From the NCBI RefSeq assembly GCF_013201725.1, contig NZ_CP053835.1, forward strand, positions 1,860,001-1,924,000: a DNA stretch of 64,000 bases, read 5' to 3'. Under the pieces are notes generated by a model. It saw only the letters and a program-made list of their open reading frames with translations. It was not told the origin of the DNA and made no database searches. This document shows positions 24,881 through 35,199 of the stretch, piece after piece. How positions within the stretch are numbered: position 1 is the first letter of the stretch; every line of letters begins with the position of its first letter. The stretch comes from Arcobacter defluvii (GTDB taxonomy: Bacteria > Campylobacterota > Campylobacteria > Campylobacterales > Arcobacteraceae). The position numbers were made by a program, and so were the translations under genes.

Positions 24881-26074
24881 ATGCCACATATCGTATTTGA
24901 AAGAAAAGAGTTAATAAATACACCATCAGAAAAAGATGGTGTAGAGTTTAAATTTATAGCAAAGTCATATAACTTTACTCAAAAAGAAAGAAAAATAGAA
25001 TATAGAGTTGCTGTTAAAAACCAAGGAAAAGAATTTTTATTATCTTTAAAACCTAAAGATGAAAACTTTATGATAAAAGCAGATAAAGTTACGAGATTAT
25101 CACCTGTTACTCTTGTAAAAAATGCTTTAAATGCCTATGTAAATCTAAATGAAGCCAATGTATTATTTTCAAATACAAATAATCTTCAAGTAAAAAAAGA
25201 GACAAAACATGAATATCTAAAAGATATAAACTATTTTGTTGATGATTTTAAGACAGATAAAGAGATTCAAATAGAGATAGGTTTTGGAAGTGGAAGACAT
25301 CTTTTACATCAAGCAAAATCAAATCCAAATGTTCAATTTATTGGTCTTGAAATTCACTATCCATCAATTGAACAACTTTTAAAACAACTTGAAATTCAGG
25401 GTATTACAAATGTTTTAGTTGTAAATTATGATGCAAGATTATTTATGGAATTTATTGAATCAAACAAAGTTGGAAAAATCTTTGTTCATTTTCCGGTTCC
25501 TTGGGATAAAAAACCGCATAGAAGAATCTACTCTAATGAATTTGTAAATGAAGCTTTAAGAGTTTTAAAAGTTGGTGGAACATTAGAACTTAGAACTGAT
25601 AGTAGAAAATATTTTGATTTTTGCACAGAAGTTTTAACAAATCTTCCAAAAGGAAGAATTACTATTGATATAAATAAAGATTTAGCAGTTTCTAGTAAAT
25701 ATGAAGATAGATGGAAAAAACAAGGTAAAAATATCTATGATGTAGTTCTAGAGGCTTTTAATGAAGATAAAAACATCAATTTAAACTTTGATTTTTCATT
25801 TGATTCAGAAATTGATTTTAGTAAAATTTTAAAAGGAATTCCTACAAAATCACTTATTGAAAAAAATTATTTTATTCACATTGAAGAATTATATATTATT
25901 GAGAATAAAAATAATTCGGGATTAATAAAAGTAACTATGGGAAATTTTGATAGACCTGTTACAAAATATTTACTTGTTGAAGAAGGAGAAATTACTTATT
26001 ATCAAGGAAATCCTCTTCCAACAAGCTCAAATATAAATGCACATAAAAAATTAAAAGAGATTTTAAGTAAATGA
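24881..26074 (+). CDS. trmB: tRNA (guanine-N7-)-methyltransferase, long form
   Basis: The TrmB core is in the middle: SAM motif IEIGFGSGRHLLHQ (about residues 131-144), IGLEIHYPSIEQL, and the substrate-binding FPVPWDKKPHRRIY (about 204-217). It makes m7G46 in tRNAs. At 397 residues it is far longer than the 240-residue standard enzyme, with an N-terminal domain of about 125 residues and a C-terminal extension, as in other Campylobacterota. Its stop overlaps the ftsE start (ATGA). Confidence 0.9.
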   Translation: MPHIVFERKELINTPSEKDGVEFKFIAKSYNFTQKERKIEYRVAVKNQGKEFLLSLKPKDENFMIKADKVTRLSPVTLVKNALNAYVNLNEANVLFSNTNNLQVKKETKHEYLKDINYFVDDFKTDKEIQIEIGFGSGRHLLHQAKSNPNVQFIGLEIHYPSIEQLLKQLEIQGITNVLVVNYDARLFMEFIESNKVGKIFVHFPVPWDKKPHRRIYSNEFVNEALRVLKVGGTLELRTDSRKYFDFCTEVLTNLPKGRITIDINKDLAVSSKYEDRWKKQGKNIYDVVLEAFNEDKNINLNFDFSFDSEIDFSKILKGIPTKSLIEKNYFIHIEELYIIENKNNSGLIKVTMGNFDRPVTKYLLVEEGEITYYQGNPLPTSSNINAHKKLKEILSK

Positions 26075-26733
26075 TTGAAGCTAAGAATATTTACCTTACT
26101 TATGATGATAATAAATATATTATAAAAAAAGGAAACTTTTCAATAAAACCTAAGGAGTTCATATTTATAGGTGGAAACTCAGGTAGTGGAAAATCTACTT
26201 TATTAAAATCATTTTATGGAGATATTCCTTTAAAACATGGGAGTTTAAAAATTGAAAATCAAGAAGTTTTTGGAATAAAAGGTAAAAAACTAAGACTTCT
26301 TAGAAAAGATATTGGTATTATTTTCCAAGATTATAAACTTGTAAATGAATTTACAATAGAAGAAAATATCATGATACCACTTAAAATAAATGGCTATTCT
26401 CATGAAGTTTCAAGAGATCAAGCAAATAAACTATTAGCTCATGTTAGACTTACTCATCGAGCAGGATATTATCCAAATGAGTTAAGTGGTGGAGAACAAC
26501 AAAGAGTTGCAGTAGCAAGGGCTTTAGCACATAATCCAAAAATCATAATAGCAGATGAACCAACAGGAAATCTTGATGATTATTCAGCTGAAGTTGTATG
26601 GAATTTATTAAAAGGTGCAAATGAACAATTAGGTATAACTGTTGTAGTAGTAACACATAGAGTTCCTAAAAATTTAGGAATAAAATTTAGACAATTATCT
26701 ATTGAGGATGGAATCATTTATGAAGTTTCTTAA
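26071..26733 (+). CDS. ftsE: Cell-division ABC transporter ATPase FtsE
   Basis: 220 residues with Walker [13 protein letters not shown], the signature [15 protein letters not shown] and Walker [14 protein letters not shown]. FtsE powers FtsX conformational changes that switch on septal peptidoglycan hydrolases. Gene order ftsE-ftsX-LytM protein supports the assignment over LolD or MacB. Confidence 0.92.
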   Translation: MIEAKNIYLTYDDNKYIIKKGNFSIKPKEFIFIGGNSGSGKSTLLKSFYGDIPLKHGSLKIENQEVFGIKGKKLRLLRKDIGIIFQDYKLVNEFTIEENIMIPLKINGYSHEVSRDQANKLLAHVRLTHRAGYYPNELSGGEQQRVAVARALAHNPKIIIADEPTGNLDDYSAEVVWNLLKGANEQLGITVVVVTHRVPKNLGIKFRQLSIEDGIIYEVS

Positions 26734-27538
26734 AAATATATTTGCTTTTTTAATTCCATTGCTTTCTATGTTAATTGCATTTTCAATTTTTTTACTAATA
26801 AATAATGTAGTTGATAATTATAAAACTCAAATTTCAAGAGATTATTCTATAGTAATTGTAAGTAATACACCTATTGAAAAAGATACATTTAGTGAACTTG
26901 CAGGTATAAAAGTTGAAAGAATACAAGCTTTGCCAAATGAAAAAATTATTGCAAATATCAAAACTAATTTATCAAATAATTCTATCGAATTACTAAAACA
27001 AAAACTTCCAAATTTTTATCAAATATATTTAGAAATTTTTCCAACAAGTAGTGAATTAGAGGAAATAAAACAAACTTTACTTCAAAATAAAAATATTAAA
27101 AAAGTAGAAGTATTTTATAAAAACCATAATCAAATTTATCTTTTATTACTTTTACTAAATAGTGTTTCATTTATACTATTTTTTATTATTACTATTTTTG
27201 CAATAATTATTATTGCTAAGCAAATAAAACTATGGTTTCATGAACATAATATAAAAATTTCTATACTTAGATTGCATGGAGCTTCTATTTTATACAGTGC
27301 ATCATCTATTTTAAATTATGCACTTCTTAGTTCTTTTTTAGCATTTTTAATTACAACTTGTTTTCTTTATTATGTTTCAAATAATATGGATGTATTATTC
27401 CCTTTGGAATTACATGATATTGTTGATATTGAAATAAATTTACCATTTGAATTGATGAAAATATTTCTACTATCTTTTTCAATTTCAATTTTTACAATAT
27501 TTGGTGTATTATTAAAATATAAGATAAAAAATGACTAA
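26720..27538 (+). CDS. ftsX: Cell-division protein FtsX
   Basis: 272 residues with one N-terminal span ([22 protein letters not shown]), an extracytoplasmic domain and three C-terminal spans (LLLLLNSVSFILFFIITIFA onward). Short and diverged, as usual for FtsX in this group. The start at 26720 lies inside ftsE (14-base overlap) and is preferred to the one at 26702 because GAGGA precedes it. Confidence 0.85.
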   Translation: MKFLKNIFAFLIPLLSMLIAFSIFLLINNVVDNYKTQISRDYSIVIVSNTPIEKDTFSELAGIKVERIQALPNEKIIANIKTNLSNNSIELLKQKLPNFYQIYLEIFPTSSELEEIKQTLLQNKNIKKVEVFYKNHNQIYLLLLLLNSVSFILFFIITIFAIIIIAKQIKLWFHEHNIKISILRLHGASILYSASSILNYALLSSFLAFLITTCFLYYVSNNMDVLFPLELHDIVDIEINLPFELMKIFLLSFSISIFTIFGVLLKYKIKND

Positions 27539-28844
27539 AATATTTTTTCTATTATTGTTTTTTGTAAATTTGATTTTTGCTTCAAATATTGATAAAAAAA
27601 TCAAACAAAATAAAGAAATTTTAAACTCAAATCTTGAAAAAAAAGAGACTACAAATCTAAAAATAAAAGATTTAGCAGATAAAATTGAATCACAAAATAC
27701 AAATATTATAAATTTAGAAAAAGAGATAAAACAAGTTAATGAAGATATAGAACAACATCAGAAATTACTTGAAGATTCAAAAAATAAACTTGATGAATTA
27801 AAATCGAAATCAACTGAATTAATAAAAGAAAAAAGTAGTAATGAAGAAGAAATAGTTGACACTATCATTGAAGAGTTTTCAGTATCAATGGCATTAAAAC
27901 TTGCTTCTGAAAACTCTTTACAAGAATTAATTGATAATGAAATATATACTTTATTATCTCAATATTCAAAAGAAAAAGTAACTAAATTAAATAGTACATA
28001 TACTGTTTTATATACAAATACAAAAAACAATCAAAAAGATATTGAAAAAATCTCTTCATATATAGAAGATAGACAAAAAACAAAAGATAAATTAACATCT
28101 TTAAAACAAAAACATTCAAGTTCATTAGCAAATCTTGAAGAACAACATAAATCTTATCAAATAGAATTGAATAAAGTAGTAAAACAACAAGAATCATTGA
28201 AAAATTTACTTGCTGAATTAAATATTTTAAAAGAAGAAGAAGATAAAAAAATTGCACAAAGAGAAGAAGAGGAAAAAAGAAAAAAATTACAAACACTTTT
28301 AAATACTAAAAAAGGTTCAACAACAACTCAAGAAGATACAGTAAATGATGATGAAATACAAACATCTGATGTTAGAAATCAAAAATATGCAAAGAATCTA
28401 AATTTAGATGTAAAAAAAATTGGTTCTTCAACTGATGGAATAAAAATAATAAAATATAGAGGTGAAAAATCTATTGCTCCATTAAAATCATTTAAAGTTG
28501 TAAAAAATTTTGGAACATATTATGACCCAATTTATAAAATAAAACTTTTTAATGAATCTATTGTTTTAAAAAGCAATGAACCTAAAGCAAAAGTTGTAGC
28601 AGTTTTAAATGGAAAAGTTGTTTATGCTAAAAAAAATGCAGGTATGCTTGATAATGTTGTAATTATTCAACATGAAGGTGGATTACACACTATTTACTCT
28701 CATTTAGATGAAATTTCTCCAACTTTAGTTGTAGGAAAATGGATAAAACAAGGATACGTTGTTGGAAGAGTTGATGATAGTTTAATGTTTCAAGTAACGA
28801 AAGATTCATCTCATATTGATCCAAAAGATTTGTTTAAAATATGA
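27531..28844 (+). CDS. EnvC-like murein hydrolase activator with LytM domain
   Basis: 437 residues: signal peptide (FFLLLFFVNLIFA, to about 17), long coiled coil (about 18-260) and a C-terminal LytM/M23 domain (about 320-437). The catalytic HxxxD histidine-aspartate pair of active M23 enzymes is not visible (FGTYYDPIYKIKLFNES occupies that place), which fits an activator of amidases like EnvC rather than an enzyme. It overlaps ftsX by eight bases and the next gene by four. Confidence 0.85.
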   Translation: MTKIFFLLLFFVNLIFASNIDKKIKQNKEILNSNLEKKETTNLKIKDLADKIESQNTNIINLEKEIKQVNEDIEQHQKLLEDSKNKLDELKSKSTELIKEKSSNEEEIVDTIIEEFSVSMALKLASENSLQELIDNEIYTLLSQYSKEKVTKLNSTYTVLYTNTKNNQKDIEKISSYIEDRQKTKDKLTSLKQKHSSSLANLEEQHKSYQIELNKVVKQQESLKNLLAELNILKEEEDKKIAQREEEEKRKKLQTLLNTKKGSTTTQEDTVNDDEIQTSDVRNQKYAKNLNLDVKKIGSSTDGIKIIKYRGEKSIAPLKSFKVVKNFGTYYDPIYKIKLFNESIVLKSNEPKAKVVAVLNGKVVYAKKNAGMLDNVVIIQHEGGLHTIYSHLDEISPTLVVGKWIKQGYVVGRVDDSLMFQVTKDSSHIDPKDLFKI

Positions 28845-29290
28845 AACTTTTTATAGATGGTGATGCTTTTCCAAATTTGTTAAAACCAATTGTTTTAAGA
28901 GCTATTGAAAAACAAAAAATAGATACAATTGTAATTGCAAATAAAAAAATCAATATAGGCACTTCTAATTATATAAAATATATAATTGTTGATACAAAAC
29001 AAGATGAAGCAGATGATAAGATAATTGAAATGTTGCAAGAAAATGACCTTGTAATAACAGCAGATATTCCACTAGCTGATAGAACTATACAAAAAAATGC
29101 CCATGCAATAGACCATAGAGGTGCAACTTATACGCAAGATAATATAAAACAGTATCTTGCAATTAGGAATTTAATGCAAGAAATAAGAGATAGTGGAGAA
29201 ATGACAAAAGGTCCAGCTCCTTTTAGTCAAAAAGATGCACAACAATTTGCAAATTCATTTAATGCTTTTTTGCAAAAATATTACAAATAA
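28841..29290 (+). CDS. YaiI/YqxD family protein (DUF188)
   Basis: 149 residues with MKLFIDGDAFPNLLKP at the start and GATYTQDNIKQYLAIRNLM in the middle, matching the DUF188 family of PIN-like putative nucleases; the active role is unknown. Translationally coupled to the EnvC-like gene (ATGA). Confidence 0.85.
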   Translation: MKLFIDGDAFPNLLKPIVLRAIEKQKIDTIVIANKKINIGTSNYIKYIIVDTKQDEADDKIIEMLQENDLVITADIPLADRTIQKNAHAIDHRGATYTQDNIKQYLAIRNLMQEIRDSGEMTKGPAPFSQKDAQQFANSFNAFLQKYYK

Positions 29291-29305
29291 TAAGGATTTA
29301 CCATA

Positions 29306-30181
29306 ATTTTAATAGACCAATCAACAAAAAATCAATTTAGAATTTTTTGTAAAGAAAACAACATCACAGATATGGAAAAAGCTGTTCAATACTTTATAGT
29401 ATTTGGTGGTTTAAATATAAAAATAGATACAAACAAACCAATACTAGAACTAATAGAACAACATATTTTAAATAACTATTTACAATTAAGAAATGAAATT
29501 CACAGTTTAACAGGTGGTTATAAAGTTGACCATGCTATTTTAACAGGAATAGCTCAAGGCGATAGAAGAACAAATTCATCTTTTAAAAGAGCATTTGTTA
29601 GTTTTGAAGAAGGTTCTAAATGTGTTGAAAAATTAGTTGAAAGAGGAATAATAGAAGTTGAATCATCTCAACATCACTTAGCAAATAAAAGAGGTGATGA
29701 CAAAGTTGCAAGAAAACTTCTATTTACTACACCATTTTTAAGATTTTGGTTTGCTTTTGTTTCTCCAATTTATAAAGGTATAAAAGAGAAAAATTATGAA
29801 GAATTTTATACTCTTTTTGAAAACAAACAAGCTGAATTTGGGAACTTTGTATTTGAAGAATTATCAATGGAATTTATCAGAGATTTATTAAGTGAAGACC
29901 CAATAAAACAGTTTGGAAAATATTGGGATGAAAAAAGAGAAATAGATTTAGTTGCAAAAACAACAAGTGGAAAAATTATTGCAGGAAATTGTAAATATAT
30001 AAACTCTAAAATCAAAAAAAATGAATTAAATAAACTAATGGATGATTGTAAAAGTGCAGGTCTAAATGTAGATATCTTTGTAATCTTTAGTAAAAATGGA
30101 TTTTCAAATGAGTTAAAATCACTAAAAAGTGATTCTTTAAAACTATTTACGCCAAAGAGCTTTAAGCTATTATTAGCTTAA
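29306..30181 (+). CDS. DUF234-type protein, probable non-ATG start
   Basis: The C-terminal part (REIDLVAKTTSGKIIAGNCK, a nuclease-like strand pattern) places it with DUF234 proteins, the C-terminal domain of archaeal-type ATPases, here without the ATPase. The first ATG is at 29372, but the frame continues upstream as ILIDQSTKNQFRIFCKENNI, and AAGGA lies at 29292-29296, so translation more likely begins at the ATT (29306) or ATA (29303). It ends overlapping the stop of the convergent ABC-F gene. Confidence 0.65.
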   Translation: MLIDQSTKNQFRIFCKENNITDMEKAVQYFIVFGGLNIKIDTNKPILELIEQHILNNYLQLRNEIHSLTGGYKVDHAILTGIAQGDRRTNSSFKRAFVSFEEGSKCVEKLVERGIIEVESSQHHLANKRGDDKVARKLLFTTPFLRFWFAFVSPIYKGIKEKNYEEFYTLFENKQAEFGNFVFEELSMEFIRDLLSEDPIKQFGKYWDEKREIDLVAKTTSGKIIAGNCKYINSKIKKNELNKLMDDCKSAGLNVDIFVIFSKNGFSNELKSLKSDSLKLFTPKSFKLLLA

Positions 30182-31965
30182 ACCTCGTTCATTCTTCTTT
30201 CAAACTCTTTATTCATATCATCAAGTTTGAATTGAGTTGCTTCAAGTAATTCAAATTTTTGTTCAATCTCTTTTTCAATTTTTGGAATATCTCTTGAAAG
30301 TTTAACTCTTGCATCTTCTAGTGCATCTTCAAGTTTTTCTATTTGTTCTTCTAAATCTTGAATCTCTTTTTTAAGTGGTGCTGTTGCTTTACTTTTTTCA
30401 GAAACAATTGCAGCTCTTAATTTTTTGCTCTCTTTTTTATTTACTTTTGGTTTTTCAACTTTTTTCTTTTCAACTGTATCATCTTCATCCCAACCAATTT
30501 TTTCTAAAAATTCGTCATAAGTTCCATTGAAATAATCAGCTCCATCGTTTGTAAATACAATCAATCTATCACAAACAGCTCTTAATAAATCTTCACTGTG
30601 CGTTACAATAATACAAGAACCTTCAAAAGCTTTAATTGCATTTGTAAGAGCATCAATAGAATCCATATCAAGGTGGTTTGTAGGCTCATCTAGGAAAAGT
30701 AAGTTTACATCTTTTGCTATAATTTTTCCAAGCATTACCCTACTTTTTTCTCCTCCCGAAAGAAGTGAAATTTTCTTTTTAGCATTATCTCCACTGAACA
30801 TCATTAATCCAGCTATTCCTCTAATAGTTGACTCAGGAAGTTTTACATTTGTAGAGTGAATTTCATCCATAATCGTATTGTTTTTATTTAAATGAGAAAT
30901 ATTTGTTTGCCCAAAATGTCCAAAAACTGTACTTGTATGATAATCAATTGTTCCAGTTAAAGCTTTTAATTCTCCTGCAATTACATTTAATAGTGTAGAT
31001 TTACCTTTACCATTTTTCCCGATGATTCCAAGAGTTTCACCACGACTAAGAGCAAAAGAAATATCTTTAAACAAAATATTTTCAGGTGTATATCCAAAAC
31101 TCACATCTTTTACTTCAAGTAAAAATTTTGCTGCTGTATCTTTATAATTGAAATTAAAACTTAGATTTGAATCATATTGTAAATCTTCCATAACTTCCAT
31201 TTTTTCAAGGATTTTTACTTTTGATTGAGCTAGTGTTGCTGTTGCTGCACGTGCCTTGTTTTTTGCAATAAACTCTTCAAGTTCTTTGATTTTTTTCTCT
31301 TGAGCTATTTTTTGTTTTTCATAATGTTCTTCATTTGAAGCTAAAAGTTCATAAAATTTATGTGTACTTCCTTGAACCATAAAAGCACTTTTTCTAATAA
31401 TACCCATAGTATGAGTACAAACACTATCCATAAAATCTCTATCGTGAGTGATAAGAATTACTTCACCTTCAAAAGATTTTAAAAAGGCTTTTAGCCATCT
31501 AATAGATAAAATATCCAAGTAGTTTGTAGGCTCATCAAGTAAAAGCATATTTGGTTCAGTTAAAAGAAGTTTTGCTAAGTTTATTCTGATTTGATAACCA
31601 CCTGAAAACTCTTTTGGCGCTTTTTCTAAATCTTCTTGAGAAAATCCAAGTCCAAATAAAATCTTTTCAGCTTTATAAATGTTATATTTATCATCTTCAC
31701 TCAAAGCTAAAGCTGTCTCATCAAGTAGAGTTTTTTCTGTAAAATCAAAGTATTGCTTTAAAGCACCTATCTTATAATTTTTAGGAAGTGCTATCTCACC
31801 ACTATCTGGTTGTTCTTCCCCTAAAATTAGTTTAAAAAGTGTTGATTTTCCACTTCCATTTCTTCCCACAAGTCCAACTTTATTTCCAGCATTTAATCTT
31901 AAATCTAAGTTACTATAAAGTTCATTTGTTGGATAACTTTTTGATATGTTTACTAGTTCTATCAT
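30178..31965 (-). CDS. ABC-F family ATPase
   Basis: 595 residues with two ABC domains: Walker A GRNGSGKSTL (about 37) and GKNGKGKSTL (about 319), signatures FSGGYQIRINLAKL and LSGGEKSRVMLGK, and no membrane spans. A C-terminal coiled coil (KKEIQDLEEQIEKLEDALED) follows an interdomain linker. ABC-F proteins act on ribosomes; this layout fits the Uup/YheS type. Convergent with the DUF234 gene. Confidence 0.92.
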   Translation of the reverse strand: MIELVNISKSYPTNELYSNLDLRLNAGNKVGLVGRNGSGKSTLFKLILGEEQPDSGEIALPKNYKIGALKQYFDFTEKTLLDETALALSEDDKYNIYKAEKILFGLGFSQEDLEKAPKEFSGGYQIRINLAKLLLTEPNMLLLDEPTNYLDILSIRWLKAFLKSFEGEVILITHDRDFMDSVCTHTMGIIRKSAFMVQGSTHKFYELLASNEEHYEKQKIAQEKKIKELEEFIAKNKARAATATLAQSKVKILEKMEVMEDLQYDSNLSFNFNYKDTAAKFLLEVKDVSFGYTPENILFKDISFALSRGETLGIIGKNGKGKSTLLNVIAGELKALTGTIDYHTSTVFGHFGQTNISHLNKNNTIMDEIHSTNVKLPESTIRGIAGLMMFSGDNAKKKISLLSGGEKSRVMLGKIIAKDVNLLFLDEPTNHLDMDSIDALTNAIKAFEGSCIIVTHSEDLLRAVCDRLIVFTNDGADYFNGTYDEFLEKIGWDEDDTVEKKKVEKPKVNKKESKKLRAAIVSEKSKATAPLKKEIQDLEEQIEKLEDALEDARVKLSRDIPKIEKEIEQKFELLEATQFKLDDMNKEFERRMNEV

Positions 31966-32046
31966 TATTCTTCTTTTATTGTATTATTCTGTTTTTTAAG
32001 GTTGCGATTATACGATATATGTGGTTATATGTTGATTAGAAAGTTA

Positions 32047-32083
32047 AAATAAAAAAAGGTAAGAAGAAAACTTCTTACCTTTT
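32047..32083 (-). terminator. Terminator of dapD
   Basis: AAAAGGTAAGAAG and CTTCTTACCTTTT (32071-32083) form a perfect 13-bp stem; on the minus strand a T-run follows. It lies 22 bases after the dapD stop. Confidence 0.85.
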
Positions 32084-32104
32084 AATTAAAAAATACCATA
32101 AAAA

Positions 32105-33292
32105 TTAGTGTAAATCAGCGTTTAGTTTGATTTCTCTTGTACTTCTCATAGCAATAGTTTGACCAGTTGAAGAATTTACTCTAAAGTGAACTCCATTTAC
32201 TCCGATAAAATCGCTACCTTTCATAACAGTAGAGATTTCTTTTCCAGGATTTATAGCTTTTAATGCTTCAACAGCTTTATCAGATAATGCGATTTTTGTT
32301 CCAGGAAGGATTGTAACACCTGCATCTAAAATACAACCATCACCGATAGTTGTTCCAGTACAAGAATTTGCTCCTAAAAGTGTGTTTTCTCCAATAGTAA
32401 CAGGCACACCATCAGTTCCAGATAAAACTCCTAGAATTGAAGCTCCTCCACCAACATCAGACCCAGCTCCAACAACAGCACTTGAAGAGATTCTTCCTTC
32501 AACCATAACTGAACCTAAAGTTCCAGCATTGAAGTTGATATAAGCAGCACCTGGCATAACTGTAGTTCCAGCAGCTAATTGTGCTCCCATTCTAACTTTT
32601 GAAGACTCTAAAATTCTTGTATTATCAGCAGGAATAATGTGTTGTAAGAATCTTGGGAATTTATCAACAAAATCAATATTTGGATATTTACCTGAAAGTT
32701 TTAATACAATCTCATTTGCTCTTAACCAATCTAATTCAATTGGTTGATTTCCAATCCAAGCGCAGTTGTGTAATTTACCAAATGCACCATTTAAATTAAG
32801 ACTTCTTAATGCTGCTTTTCCAGTTGAAAGTGCATAAAGTTTTAAATATACAGCTTCTGTTGATTCAGGTGCTGCATCTTCAAAAATAAATACTACTCTA
32901 TAATCATCAGCACTTAATCCTGAATCTATTGGTAAAGATGCTAATGTTGAAACAACTTGAACATTTTTATGTGCATCACCTTTTGCTTCTGGAATAAATG
33001 GTCTAAAAGCTTCAATACAAGAAGTTAAAAATTCATCTGAAATTTTGCATACTAATTCTGATTTTGATGTATCAACATCAACTCCAGCAACTTTTAAAGC
33101 GTTTAATAATACTGCTGCACTTCCAAAATTCTCATTCCAATTTATTACAGGGAAAGTCGCTTGTAGTATTTTATCTTTATTTATTTGTCCTCTATCAACT
33201 TTTGCAATACCAAATCCGATTGGATTTTTGTACCAAGGTTGTGATTGAATATCATCTACTAATTGTTTAAATTCATCTTTTGTATAAGCCAT
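32105..33292 (-). CDS. dapD: Tetrahydrodipicolinate N-succinyltransferase
   Basis: 395 residues. The C-terminal half is a left-handed hexapeptide-repeat domain (GTTVMPGAAYINFNAGTLG, GAGSDVGGGASILGVLSGT) as in DapD of the large actinobacterial/epsilon type. It succinylates tetrahydrodipicolinate in lysine and peptidoglycan (diaminopimelate) synthesis. The gene stands alone with its own terminator. Confidence 0.93.
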   Translation of the reverse strand: MAYTKDEFKQLVDDIQSQPWYKNPIGFGIAKVDRGQINKDKILQATFPVINWNENFGSAAVLLNALKVAGVDVDTSKSELVCKISDEFLTSCIEAFRPFIPEAKGDAHKNVQVVSTLASLPIDSGLSADDYRVVFIFEDAAPESTEAVYLKLYALSTGKAALRSLNLNGAFGKLHNCAWIGNQPIELDWLRANEIVLKLSGKYPNIDFVDKFPRFLQHIIPADNTRILESSKVRMGAQLAAGTTVMPGAAYINFNAGTLGSVMVEGRISSSAVVGAGSDVGGGASILGVLSGTDGVPVTIGENTLLGANSCTGTTIGDGCILDAGVTILPGTKIALSDKAVEALKAINPGKEISTVMKGSDFIGVNGVHFRVNSSTGQTIAMRSTREIKLNADLH

Positions 33293-33351
33293 TAGTTCTC
33301 CTATTAAATTTTTGGTGTATTTTACAATAAAGTTGACTAATATAAGGTTAA

Positions 33352-35199
33352 TTAATAAATTGTATCCATATCAATAGTTGCATTGGGCGTTTGTACAGAA
33401 TGTAGAGCTTGTAATAATGCTTTTATATTTGAAGAACGAAGAAGTATCTCATATCTATATTTATTTGACATTTTGAAAATAGGACTTTGACCAAAACCTA
33501 CAACTTCAATATCTTTATTTTCTTTAAAAAGTTTTACATACGAATCCATTTCATCTTTAACTTTAAGACCATTTGAGTGAGAAAACATCACTTTTGCAAG
33601 TTTTAAAAATGGTGGATAAAAATCTTTTCTAAATTCAAGTTCTTCTTCCAAAAACTCTAAATAGTTTGACTCATTTAAATAGTGATTAAAAAAATCTTGA
33701 TTTTTTGTTTGAATTATTACTTCACCTTCACCACTTCGTCCACTTCGTCCTGCTATTTGAATAAGTAGTGAGAGAGCCTTTTCCCTTGCTTTATATGAAT
33801 TCATATTTAAAACTGAATCAATTCCTAAAACAACAGCAAGTTTTACATTATGATAATCATGCCCTTTTGAAAGCATTTGAGTTCCAACAAGAATATCTAT
33901 TTTTCCATCATTAAAATCATTTAAAACTGTTTTTAATTGATTATCAGTTTTTATTTCATCTCTATCAAATCTTTTAATAGTTTTATCAGGGAAAATTAGT
34001 TTTAACTCCTCTTCAATTTGAGCAGTTCCAACTCTTAGATTATGAATAATTCCATTATTACAAGATGGACATGAATCTGGAATTTTTTGAGTATATCCAC
34101 AATAGTGGCATTTTAAAGCCAAATCATTTTTATGTAAACTCATAGAAACAGAACAAAAAGGACACTCTACAGATTTTCCACAAGTTGTACAAATCTGATA
34201 TTTAAAATTTGCTCGTGTAGGTAAAAATACAATTACTTGATTATTACTTTTTAACGTTTTATCTATTTTATCTATAACTTTTGAAGATAAATTTGCATCG
34301 CTATCTTCAAAACTATATAATTTTTTTGTTTTGTGATAAGTCTCATCAAGTCTAAAAAATGGGATTTTATAAAAAGAACTTGTACTTACAGTTGCACTTC
34401 CAAGAACAAGTTGTAAATCAAATTTTTTTGCTATATAAATTGCTAAATCTTTAGTATGAAATCTTGGTTTTGAATCACTTTTATATGAATCATCATTCTC
34501 TTCATCAACAACAATTACTCCAAGATTTGAATATGGTAAAAAAAGTGCAGACCTAGCACCTGCTATTAGTTTTATGCTTCCTTCTTGTAGACCTTTTAAA
34601 ATCTCTACTTTCTTTTTTTTAGTAATTTTTGAGTGCCAAATAGCTACACTTTTTCCAAAAACTTTTTCTAATCTTTTTTGCATTTGTGGAGTCAAAGAAA
34701 TCTCAGGCATCAATAAAACAGCTTGTTTTTGGTTATTTAGATGTTCTTCAATAATTTTTATATAAATTTCTGTTTTTCCAGCACCTGTATTTGCAAATAA
34801 AAGTGCTTGTTTTTTTTCTTTTAAAAATTCTTTTGCTTTTTCTTGAAAACTTGATAAAACTATTTTACTATCAAATTTTCCTTCTATTTCAATTTTATTT
34901 ATATTTTTATCAAAAGCATTATAAACACTTAAAGCTTCGCCAAGAGAACAAACATAATATTGAGAAACAAAAGATGAAATTTGAAGCATTTTTTCATCAT
35001 AAAATTCATTTGTAATTTCGTTTATATCAGTACATTTAAAAGTTGGTTTTTCCACTTCTTTTATGATTACAGCTTCATCTAAAACTTTTCTTTGTCTTAG
35101 TTTTATTAAAACCTTTGTTCCAATTTCAATTTTATTTTCACTTTGATATGTCAAATTATTTAGAGGTGACCTTAAAATTGCAACTTCATAAAAATACAC
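33352..35199 (-). CDS. priA: Primosomal helicase PriA
   Basis: 615 residues: N-terminal 3'-DNA-binding domain, Walker A ANTGAGKTEIYIK (about 137-149), DEAH-box variant VVDEENDDSY, and the zinc cluster CTTCGKSVECPFCSVS ... CHYCG ... CPSCNN. PriA restarts stalled forks. Shorter than E. coli PriA (732) as usual in this group. It overlaps the upstream pilin-like gene at the stop/start. Confidence 0.95.
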   Translation of the reverse strand: MYFYEVAILRSPLNNLTYQSENKIEIGTKVLIKLRQRKVLDEAVIIKEVEKPTFKCTDINEITNEFYDEKMLQISSFVSQYYVCSLGEALSVYNAFDKNINKIEIEGKFDSKIVLSSFQEKAKEFLKEKKQALLFANTGAGKTEIYIKIIEEHLNNQKQAVLLMPEISLTPQMQKRLEKVFGKSVAIWHSKITKKKKVEILKGLQEGSIKLIAGARSALFLPYSNLGVIVVDEENDDSYKSDSKPRFHTKDLAIYIAKKFDLQLVLGSATVSTSSFYKIPFFRLDETYHKTKKLYSFEDSDANLSSKVIDKIDKTLKSNNQVIVFLPTRANFKYQICTTCGKSVECPFCSVSMSLHKNDLALKCHYCGYTQKIPDSCPSCNNGIIHNLRVGTAQIEEELKLIFPDKTIKRFDRDEIKTDNQLKTVLNDFNDGKIDILVGTQMLSKGHDYHNVKLAVVLGIDSVLNMNSYKAREKALSLLIQIAGRSGRSGEGEVIIQTKNQDFFNHYLNESNYLEFLEEELEFRKDFYPPFLKLAKVMFSHSNGLKVKDEMDSYVKLFKENKDIEVVGFGQSPIFKMSNKYRYEILLRSSNIKALLQALHSVQTPNATIDMDTIY

